Source: Pseudomonadota bacterium (GTDB lineage: Bacteria; Pseudomonadota; Alphaproteobacteria; Acetobacterales; Acetobacteraceae). Taken from it: a stretch of DNA of 54,992 nt. The notes beneath the pieces are model-generated. The model saw only the letters and a program-made list of their open reading frames with translations. It had not been told where the DNA came from and did no database searches. Shown in pieces: positions 9,632 through 16,626 of this stretch. Position numbers and translations under genes: made by a program. Each line of letters starts with the position of its first letter. The first letter of the stretch is position 1. The DNA lies in assembly GCA_021808545.1 (NCBI GenBank), contig JAKBBM010000006.1, positions 1-54,992 of the forward strand, in the 5' to 3' direction.

Positions 9632-12100
9632 TCAGGCGGGCGTCACATCCTGACGCCATGCCTGCCAAACGCCGTTCCGGTAGGTTTCCAAACGGTCTTG
9701 TTCGAAGCGGACGAGGTAAAGCCACTGGTTTTGCAGCAAGCTCTTAACCGTTTCATGTTTCGCAATGATCCGCTCGATCGCCGCGCGCGGCGCATCGATG
9801 ATAACGCTTAAGCGTAAGGGCGCATGCCGCCATTGCGTGCCGTCATGAACGGATTGCCAGGCCAGGCCGGTCCGCAGGTCCCCGCCATTACCTTCAAACA
9901 CCCCTAAACGGCGCCCCACCACGTTATGCAACGTTTTATTGCCGCTGCCATAGCGTTGCGGATCCACGGTGGAGGCATGGTACTGCATGTTAATCCAGTG
10001 GGCGACGACCATGGGCGCGGTCATGATCAGTTCCAATAGCGTCCCCTCGGGGTCCTTTTGGTGATCGTAATCGTGTAGAAAGCTGCGTCCAGCCAGATTA
10101 ACGCCGCGCGTCCGCGCCCTGGGCGCCACCACAAAGGCAGCGTTATTGGCCAGCCCCCATTCCGGGCGGGTTTGGGCCCAGTCATTGGCGCGTTTTTTTA
10201 AGGTTTTAATGAGTTTTTCTGGTTTCATCATCAGATCTTGCAGGCCCAGTAAGGGCGCGCGCTCTTGGCTTGCGGCCAAGCCCGCCGCGGCCAGTTGCGC
10301 GCTGATTTGCGCCAGCGCGTCGGCATGGTGGTTTGGCACCAGTGCTGTGTCGAACAACCGCACCTCATCCGTCGTGGTATTATGCAGACCAGCGATAAAC
10401 CAAGTTCTTGGCGGGAGATGAATACCGTTCTTGGCCAGTTGTGCCCGCACGGCATCGTCGTTCAGCAGGTCCGCCAGCGCGCGTGCGTTCACCTCGCCCG
10501 TCTGGCCGCAGCAAGCGCCACAATCCAACCCTGCCCGCTGGGGATTGTTTTGGCTCTGGCTGCCATGCCCAATCAGCAGCATCAATGGCGCCAACCCGTC
10601 TCTCAGACCCATGGCTTCCAGTACCTGGGCGGCCAGTTTGGCTTGCGCGTCAAGCTTCCCGGCGAGGGCCGTTTTCAGCGTCGGACGCAGATTATGGGTA
10701 TGCGCCCTATCAAGCCCCAGCATGTCGTCCGACAGGGCGGGTTTGGTACCCAGCAGGCTGCGTTTAATCAGTTTTGCCGCATAGCTCAGCCCCAGCGTTT
10801 CCACCAGCGTAAACGCCGAGGCGGGCGCCGCCTGGTAGGGTTTCCAACTTAACCGGTTTTGCAATGAATGGCGGCGTTGTTCGGTGGCTTTTCTGTCGGC
10901 GGCGGCATCACCCGTGCTGTCCGAGATATCGAGGGCAGGCGCCAGCAGGCCCGGCAGTTGCGGGCGGGTGGCGGTACTGCCGAGCGGCGTATAGCTGATG
11001 GGAAGACCAAAGAAGCCCGCAAACCCCAGGGTCTGAATCGCGCTGGACTGCGCTTCCAGGTGGCGGCGAAAGATCTCCGAACGCACATCGATGCAGAACA
11101 CCGCCTGTACGGCGGGCGTGGCAGATGGCTGACTCGTGGGCGCGGCGCCTAATTGTTTGAAGAGTGCCGCCTGATAACTGATCTCATGCGCCCGCTGCCA
11201 AAGAAAGTGAATATGAAATGGTTTTTCTGCGCGGTTCTGAAAATGTATCTGCCAAGCCTCTTGCCAATGATTCCACGCCGATCCCTGATGACGCGCGCCA
11301 TCGTCAATCAGGCTCTCCCAGCTCAGGCGGATGGCCAGCACGTCAATCAGCGTTTGGTCATCGCCCCCCGACAACCTGGCCTGCCAACGCCGATAGGCGC
11401 ACCAAGCGGCCCAGCCGCTAATCCGCATGATCACGGCCTGCAGATACGGGCTCCATTGCGATGCCGGCACGTCCATCCGCGCCAGCGCCTGGGCAATGCT
11501 GGCCAGCGGCTCCACGGCCAGGCTCTTGGCTTTGGCGGGAATATGGGGCGCCTTCATCAGGAGTGACACGCTATGGTCCAGGGTTAGTGCCTGGCGCCAG
11601 CTTGCATACAAACCCTGCGCCTGGTCGGGATGCCAGTCAGCCTGTTCTCGATCAAAATAGGCGGCGCAAAATTGGGAAATCTGATGCGTGATGGTGTCGG
11701 CCCAAGCGGGTTCGTGGCGCAAATCACGCTGCTGGTCCAAGGCATCGCACAGTAAGGGCGCGGGATGCAGCGCCATGTCGTTGTCATCCAGCGCCTGAAT
11801 CAGCTGCTGGGCCGCGTATGAAGGCTGGCATTCGCTGATCGCCTGTTCCAGATCCTGCCGCCTGATCTCGCCGCGCGTCCAGCATTCGCGATAGTAGGAG
11901 AGGGGCATGGTCAGGAAAGAGCCGGCGATTTCAGCCATCGACATGCCAACCGCCTCGAAAGGCTGGCCGATCTGCTCCCAGTACGGGTTAACCGCGATCA
12001 TGCGGTCCAGCGGCCAAGTCGGCGCGATGCTGTCGCAGGCGGCGCTGATGGCGTGCTGAATTTTGTCGGTGCCGTGGAGCGAGCCGGTCGGGGCGTTCAT
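9632..12100 (-). CDS. dabA: DabA: inorganic carbon uptake, zinc subunit (DUF2309)
   Basis: An 822-residue protein of the DUF2309/UPF0753 family. DabA is the cytosolic carbonic-anhydrase-like part of the DAB accumulation complex, which couples one-way CO2 hydration to cation flow through DabB. The zinc and catalytic residues known from Halothiobacillus DabA can be matched: Cys336 and Asp338 in FCIDVRSE, His512 in LIGHGSQ and Cys527 in LDCGACCG, with the same internal spacing (2 and 15 residues). The ATG overlaps the dabB stop by four bases. No carboxysome or RuBisCO gene is in the window, so supply of bicarbonate to ordinary carboxylases is the simplest role. Confidence 0.92.
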   Translation of the reverse strand: MNAPTGSLHGTDKIQHAISAACDSIAPTWPLDRMIAVNPYWEQIGQPFEAVGMSMAEIAGSFLTMPLSYYRECWTRGEIRRQDLEQAISECQPSYAAQQLIQALDDNDMALHPAPLLCDALDQQRDLRHEPAWADTITHQISQFCAAYFDREQADWHPDQAQGLYASWRQALTLDHSVSLLMKAPHIPAKAKSLAVEPLASIAQALARMDVPASQWSPYLQAVIMRISGWAAWCAYRRWQARLSGGDDQTLIDVLAIRLSWESLIDDGARHQGSAWNHWQEAWQIHFQNRAEKPFHIHFLWQRAHEISYQAALFKQLGAAPTSQPSATPAVQAVFCIDVRSEIFRRHLEAQSSAIQTLGFAGFFGLPISYTPLGSTATRPQLPGLLAPALDISDSTGDAAADRKATEQRRHSLQNRLSWKPYQAAPASAFTLVETLGLSYAAKLIKRSLLGTKPALSDDMLGLDRAHTHNLRPTLKTALAGKLDAQAKLAAQVLEAMGLRDGLAPLMLLIGHGSQSQNNPQRAGLDCGACCGQTGEVNARALADLLNDDAVRAQLAKNGIHLPPRTWFIAGLHNTTTDEVRLFDTALVPNHHADALAQISAQLAAAGLAASQERAPLLGLQDLMMKPEKLIKTLKKRANDWAQTRPEWGLANNAAFVVAPRARTRGVNLAGRSFLHDYDHQKDPEGTLLELIMTAPMVVAHWINMQYHASTVDPQRYGSGNKTLHNVVGRRLGVFEGNGGDLRTGLAWQSVHDGTQWRHAPLRLSVIIDAPRAAIERIIAKHETVKSLLQNQWLYLVRFEQDRLETYRNGVWQAWRQDVTPA

Positions 12101-13638
12101 ACCATGTCTCCAATATGCGGGTGGTTAGGATTGTCCCGTACGGTCGCCCGTTCTGGCGCGAGCCGCGCTGGCCAAAATTTGAACGTCAGCCGGGTGAAGA
12201 TTTCGTCCAAGTAAAAACCGCAATAGGCCCAAGGGAATAAACGCTGGGCCAGCCGCCCGCGCGGCGCGTGGCGCAGCCAGATTTGGGCGGTATAGAGCAG
12301 GCTGAAACTTACGATCGCCCAAGCCTGCAAAAAGCCAGAAGGCGCCATGGCCGCGGGGGCCAGGTGGGCGAACAGCAAATGCCAGGCCAGATAGAGCTGG
12401 GTAAGCGCCGCAATTCTGATCATGCCGAGGCCCAGCCGCATGGCGGATGCGTCCTGCTCCAGCCACAGCAGCGGCGCCAAACCCAGAGCCATGATGGTTG
12501 CGGCCTCAGCTGGCAAGCGCATTCCAGGAACGGCCTGTCGCCACAAGAAAACGGCACCGGCAACCACCGCCACGCTAAGGGCGCCTGTGCCCAGATACCA
12601 CAGAGGTGACCGCGCAGTACCGCGGGAGATCAGCAAATCATCGCGCTTGGCTTCGGCGACGGTTTCACCCGCCGTCAGAAAGGCATGGGCCTTATAGAGA
12701 GAGTGCGCGACCAGATGCAGCAATGCCAGCGCATAAAGCCCCAGCCCCACTTCCATCAGCATGAACCCCATTTGCGCGCAGGTTGACCATGCCAGGCGGA
12801 CCTTAATGGAGATCCGGGTCATCATCACCAACCCCGCCAGAACGGCGGTAAGGCTGCCAGTCAGGACCAACATGGCTTGGGCCGCCGGAACAGCCGCGAT
12901 GAGAACGGCCAGCCTGATCAGCACAAAGCCTCCGATATTTACAATTCCAGCGTGCAGCAGCGCCGATACGGGGGTAGGGGCTTCCATGACTTGGATCAGC
13001 CAACCATGCAGGGGCAACTGGGCGGATTTAAGAATGGCCGCAAGAGCGAAGAGACAAGCGGCCCAGCACATGGGGCTTGGCAGTGACGCGGTAACGCCGA
13101 CATAGGCTGAGATCCCATCCAGCGTTAGGGTGCCGCAGCTGTTCCAGATCAATACCAGCGCCGCCAAAAGGCATAAATCCGCCATCCGGCTGATGATGAA
13201 TTTTTTGTGGGCCACGATCTGGGCGGCCTTGCGCGCGCGGTAGTAGGTCAGCAAAAAGTGAAGCCCCATGCTGGTTCCGCTCCAAGCCAGCACGATCACG
13301 AGCAGATTGCGGCTGACCACCAACACGCTCACACAAGCCAAACTGTACAGCATGGCGCGCACGAACAGGGGCTGATCGGGCTCGCCCTGCAAATAGCGGG
13401 CGGCATAGTCAATAATCACCCAACCCAGCAAGGAAACCAGCAAGGCCAGCGTCAGCCCGAGCTTATCAAGCGGCGACCAGGAAAGCACGGCCCCCACGGC
13501 CGCGGCCAGGGTGGTCAGCAGCCCCAGCAAGGCGGTGAGGCGGGCCACAATCCACTGGTGCCGCGACAGGCCGAGCGCGCCCGCAAACCCAAAAACATAG
13601 ATGATTGGCAGTAACCCACCGCTGAATAACTCTACCAT
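12097..13638 (-). CDS. dabB: DabB: NuoL-like membrane subunit of the DAB carbon uptake complex
   Basis: A 513-residue, very hydrophobic protein of the proton-conducting transporter family (NuoL/MrpA-like). The antiporter signature MEAPTPVSALLHAGIVN is present, as is the GTSMGLHFLLTYY region. In DAB systems this subunit is thought to pass cations that drive DabA. The start is placed at 13638 (MVELFSGG), preceded by AAGGGAC; a frame extending 37 codons further would run through the promoter and lacks family similarity. It is the first gene of a two-gene operon with dabA and is transcribed away from the LysR gene. Confidence 0.9.
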   Translation of the reverse strand: MVELFSGGLLPIIYVFGFAGALGLSRHQWIVARLTALLGLLTTLAAAVGAVLSWSPLDKLGLTLALLVSLLGWVIIDYAARYLQGEPDQPLFVRAMLYSLACVSVLVVSRNLLVIVLAWSGTSMGLHFLLTYYRARKAAQIVAHKKFIISRMADLCLLAALVLIWNSCGTLTLDGISAYVGVTASLPSPMCWAACLFALAAILKSAQLPLHGWLIQVMEAPTPVSALLHAGIVNIGGFVLIRLAVLIAAVPAAQAMLVLTGSLTAVLAGLVMMTRISIKVRLAWSTCAQMGFMLMEVGLGLYALALLHLVAHSLYKAHAFLTAGETVAEAKRDDLLISRGTARSPLWYLGTGALSVAVVAGAVFLWRQAVPGMRLPAEAATIMALGLAPLLWLEQDASAMRLGLGMIRIAALTQLYLAWHLLFAHLAPAAMAPSGFLQAWAIVSFSLLYTAQIWLRHAPRGRLAQRLFPWAYCGFYLDEIFTRLTFKFWPARLAPERATVRDNPNHPHIGDMV

Positions 13639-13753
13639 AACGTCCCTTCGTGGCTTTCCCGTGCGGTCTTCGATGGGACGTATTTGCGGCGCGGTGATTA
13701 TTTTTAAAAATATATAGTTATGAATTTTTTGTTCTTTAAAATAGAACAAACGG
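13639..13753. promoter_or_regulatory. Divergent dabB / lysR control region with LysR-type box
   Basis: This AT-rich 115-base gap holds a perfect 8-bp inverted repeat, TTTGTTCT (13728-13735) and AGAACAAA (13743-13750), around a seven-base spacer. It contains the T-N11-A pattern of LysR-type operators. The right arm ends three bases before the lysR ATG, so binding would also block the regulator's own translation start or promoter. A second palindrome, ATTTTTAAAAAT, lies near 13699-13710. That the neighbouring LysR protein binds here is inference. Confidence 0.65.
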
Positions 13754-14641
13754 ATGCGCCATTTAAATTTCCACCACCTGCATTACTTCTGGACCGTCGG
13801 TAAGGAGGGGCATCTCACGCGCGCCGCCAAGCAGCTTCATGTGTCTCAGTCGGCGCTCTCATCGCAAATCCGCCAGCTAGAGGATCAGCTCGGGCATGAG
13901 CTGTTCACCCGCGATGGCCGCGCCTTGCGGCTAACCGAGATGGGGCATCGCGTATTGGAATATGCGGAGAGTATTTTTAATCTTGGCGGTGAAATGTTGG
14001 CCATGGTCGAGAGTGGCAAATTGCAGCAGGCACAGCGGCTGCGGATTGGTGCCGTCGCCACCTTGTCGCGCAATTTCCAGGAAAATTTCTTGCGCCCCGT
14101 GATTGGCGCGGCCGACGTGAAACTGCAGATCAAATCCGCCAGCCTCAATGAGCTGCTGGAGCTGCTCAAGCTCCATAAGCTGGATTTGATTTTATCGAAT
14201 CGCCCGGTGGCATCGGACTCTGCCATGCCGTGGCGTTGCCAGAGGATCGACCAGCAAAGCGTCTGCCTTGTCGGGCCAGCCGGCCCCGAGGCGGCGACGT
14301 TCCGTTTTCCCGAGAGTTTGGCGACGATGAAACTGCTTCTACCAGGCCCCAGCAGCGATATACGCAGCCAGTTTGATCTGCTTTGCGGGCAATTAGGGGT
14401 GGAGCCCGATCCCTATGCCGAGGTTGATGACATGGCCATGCTGCGTTTGCTCGCACGCGACTCTGGCGGCGTGGCCGTGGTGCCAGAAGTGGTCGTGCAG
14501 GACGAGCTACAAAGCGGTACGTTGCAGCGTTATGCCGTGTTGGATAGTGTGGTGGAGAGCTTTTATGCCATTACCGCGAAACGGCATTTTGAATTGCCGG
14601 TCATGAAAAAGCTGCTGGAACGGGTACAGAAGGGGCCATGA
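13754..14641 (+). CDS. LysR-family regulator, NhaR-like, divergent to dabBA
   Basis: A 295-residue LysR-type activator. The N-terminal helix-turn-helix (HLHYFWTVGKEGHLTRAAK to SALSSQIRQLEDQLG, residues 7-50) has the HYFW variant of NhaR-like members, followed by an effector-binding domain. Its position back-to-back with dabBA and the LysR box between them make it the likely regulator of inorganic carbon uptake, as LysR proteins often are in carbon-concentrating loci. The ATG at 13754 is the only possible start in frame because a stop lies four codons before it; no Shine-Dalgarno site is visible, so the mRNA may be nearly leaderless. Confidence 0.9.
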   Translation: MRHLNFHHLHYFWTVGKEGHLTRAAKQLHVSQSALSSQIRQLEDQLGHELFTRDGRALRLTEMGHRVLEYAESIFNLGGEMLAMVESGKLQQAQRLRIGAVATLSRNFQENFLRPVIGAADVKLQIKSASLNELLELLKLHKLDLILSNRPVASDSAMPWRCQRIDQQSVCLVGPAGPEAATFRFPESLATMKLLLPGPSSDIRSQFDLLCGQLGVEPDPYAEVDDMAMLRLLARDSGGVAVVPEVVVQDELQSGTLQRYAVLDSVVESFYAITAKRHFELPVMKKLLERVQKGP

Positions 14642-14701
14642 TATCGGCATGGGCATTTTAAGGGTACTATGCGCGGCTTTAACGATTAAGGCATTGACGT
14701 T

Positions 14702-14717
14702 AAAATGATTATCAATA
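14702..14717. promoter_or_regulatory. Possible metal-regulator (Fur-type) site before the Crp/Fnr gene
   Basis: The segment AAAATGATTATCAATA includes the short palindrome TGATTATCA and resembles the core of the enterobacterial Fur box. Alphaproteobacterial Fur/Mur/Irr sites differ, and the arms are only four bases, so this is a weak candidate in an otherwise plain 124-base gap. Confidence 0.2.
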
Positions 14718-14765
14718 CTATTCCGGCACCGTTTCGGTGCGTTGCGGCCTGGATATAAGCGGCCG

Positions 14766-15485
14766 ATGAATCACGATTATGCTGATCTTAAGATCCGTGC
14801 CGTCAATGGCTGGCGCCATGGCGCGCGGCGCGAGGTGCCGCATTTCGCCCTCTCCATGGCCGAGCGGCAGGAGCTGGCCCGGCTGGCGCAGATCATGGAT
14901 ATCAAAGCGGCCAGTGCCCGCATTTTTACCCAAGGCGGGGCGGCGGCGCACAGTTATCTTCTCGCCAGGGGGCTGGTCAGAATCAGCTACATGATGCCCG
15001 ATGGCGCCCGCCAGATCGTGGCGTTCAACTGGCCTGGCGATTTATTTGGCATGGCCGAAGAGGGACATTACGTTCACACCGCCGAGACCATTACCCCAAG
15101 CCGCCTCTATTGTTTTCCAACGCAAAAGCTTGAACAGTTTCTGCTGGAAAATCCTAAGATCCAGGATCGTTTTCTGATTAAGATCACGCACGATCTACGC
15201 CAGACGCAGCGCCAGCTTATCGTGATGGGCCGGTTGGACGTACCGCGCCGCCTGGCGGCTTTTCTGCTCGATTGCGCGGCGCACGAAGCCTATTTCGAGG
15301 CGGCGTCCTTTACCCTGAACGTGCCGATGAGTCGCTACGATATCGCGGATTATCTTGGCACATCGGTCGAAACGGTTACGCGCGCCCTCACCAAATTCAC
15401 CGAACAAGGCGTCGTGCGCCGGCTCAGCCCCCGCAAATTGGTGCTTTCCACGCCAAGGCTGCGCCAGATTGCGGGACTCAGCTGA
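14766..15485 (+). CDS. Crp/Fnr-family transcription regulator
   Basis: A 239-residue regulator with an N-terminal cyclic-nucleotide-binding-type beta barrel (about residues 30-145, including GDLFGMAEEG) and a C-terminal winged helix with recognition segment SRYDIADYLGTSVETVTRAL. There is no N-terminal cysteine cluster, so it is not an oxygen-sensing Fnr with an iron-sulfur centre; a FixK-like or Crp-like role fits better. The ATG at 14766 is preferred over a TTG eight codons earlier. It sits directly upstream of an Fnr/FixK-type promoter that faces the fabI/ATPase/PhaC-like genes, so it may control them. Confidence 0.9.
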   Translation: MNHDYADLKIRAVNGWRHGARREVPHFALSMAERQELARLAQIMDIKAASARIFTQGGAAAHSYLLARGLVRISYMMPDGARQIVAFNWPGDLFGMAEEGHYVHTAETITPSRLYCFPTQKLEQFLLENPKIQDRFLIKITHDLRQTQRQLIVMGRLDVPRRLAAFLLDCAAHEAYFEAASFTLNVPMSRYDIADYLGTSVETVTRALTKFTEQGVVRRLSPRKLVLSTPRLRQIAGLS

Positions 15486-15587
15486 GCGCGCCAAGCGCAA
15501 AACATCTAGAACTTGCTTTACAAAAACGCGATATTTCACAACTCAAACGCATCGAGATGTTTTGTTACCTTGTCTTTGATCGCATAA

Positions 15588-15629
15588 TTGACCTTCATCA
15601 AAGGTATTTGGCACGCTTCAGCCTATAGG
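15588..15629 (+). promoter_or_regulatory. Fnr/FixK-type promoter ahead of the fabI-like operon
   Basis: The box TTGACCTTCATCAA (15588-15601) fits the TTGA-N6-TCAA consensus of Fnr and FixK. Its centre, 15594.5, is 29.5 bases before the hexamer TATAGG (15624-15629), exactly the geometry of a class II activator promoter with the site at -41.5, giving a predicted start near 15636. The 347-base gap 15486-15832 contains nothing else I can name; the predicted leader would be about 200 bases. The assignment rests on sequence pattern alone. Confidence 0.65.
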
Positions 15630-15832
15630 ATGCTCATGCTTGCCGGTTGCGCATTTGCGCGCCGGCGCTTGTCGTGATCCGCAGATTTGGGAGCCATTAT
15701 ATATGACACTCATCACGAAGAGCGCTTTTCGCTACTTTCTTACCCTGGGCATTCCCTGACGCTTCAAAGCCATTTCACCCCCGCCGGTCATGTGTCCGCG
15801 CGGGCTTTATCGTTGCGTGAAAGGAAGATGGA

Positions 15833-16594
15833 ATGGATTTGCACGGGAAAAAAGGCCTTGTTGTCGGCGTCGCCAATGCGCAAAGTATTGCGTACGGATG
15901 CGCGGAAATATTCCGCGCGCGGGGCGCGGAACTGGCGGTAACATACCTTAACGCCAAGGCCGAGCCTTATGTGCGGCCCTTGGCCGAAAAGCTCGAGGCC
16001 CCCATCATCATGCCCTGCGATGTCTCCGTGCCGGGCGAACTGGAAGCCGTGTTTGCCCGGATTCAGGCGGAATGGGGCAAGCTTGATTTTCTGCTGCACG
16101 CCATTGCTTATGCGCCCAAAGCGGATCTGCATGGCCGGGTGGTTGATTGCAGCCAGGAAGGATTCAACACCGCCATGGATGTATCCTGCCACTCCTTCAT
16201 CCGCATGGCGCATCTGGCCGAGCCGCTTATGCCGCATGGCGGCTGCCTGCTTACCGTTACCTTTTATGGGTCTGAAAAAGTCGTAGCGGATTACAACATC
16301 ATGGGCCCGGTCAAGGCCGCGCTGGAGAGCAGCGTACGCTACATGGCGGCTGAGTTGGGGCCGCAAAAAATCCGGGTGCATGCGCTCTCGCCGGGTCCGC
16401 TGAAAACACGCGCGGCCTCGGGCATCGATCATTTCGATGAATTGCTCGAGCGCGCCCGTGCCCGCACGCCCGAACATCTTTTGGTCAGCATCGAGGATGT
16501 CGGCAATCTCGCGGCGTTTCTGGCCAGTGATGCCGCCGCATCCCTCACCGGCAATGTCGAATATATCGATGCCGGCTATCATATTCTTGACTGA
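15833..16594 (+). CDS. FabI-type enoyl-ACP reductase
   Basis: A 253-residue short-chain dehydrogenase of the FabI branch, which reduces the enoyl-ACP double bond with NAD(P)H. The cofactor loop VGVANAQSIAYG and the catalytic set Tyr145, Tyr154 and Lys161 (YGSEKVVADYNIMGPVK) are present, followed by the ALSPGPLKTRAASGI segment that FabI uses near the substrate. It is somewhat shorter than the usual ~265 residues, with most of the difference spread through loops. It leads a set with an H+-ATPase and a PhaC-like protein behind an Fnr-type promoter, so it may be a second, condition-specific FabI rather than the main one. Confidence 0.85.
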   Translation: MDLHGKKGLVVGVANAQSIAYGCAEIFRARGAELAVTYLNAKAEPYVRPLAEKLEAPIIMPCDVSVPGELEAVFARIQAEWGKLDFLLHAIAYAPKADLHGRVVDCSQEGFNTAMDVSCHSFIRMAHLAEPLMPHGGCLLTVTFYGSEKVVADYNIMGPVKAALESSVRYMAAELGPQKIRVHALSPGPLKTRAASGIDHFDELLERARARTPEHLLVSIEDVGNLAAFLASDAAASLTGNVEYIDAGYHILD

Positions 16595-16626
16595 TCACGC
16601 GCGCGCCCGCGCAAGGGAGGACAGGC

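Noticed and set aside
14694-14716. TTGAC ... ATCAA near the Crp/Fnr gene as an Fnr box
   Set aside because: The half-sites are 12 bases apart, not the four or six required for Fnr/FixK.
15687-15941. 84-codon plus-strand frame between the Fnr-type promoter and fabI
   Set aside because: It overlaps the start of fabI in another frame and has no ribosome site; fabI's own frame is clearly homologous.
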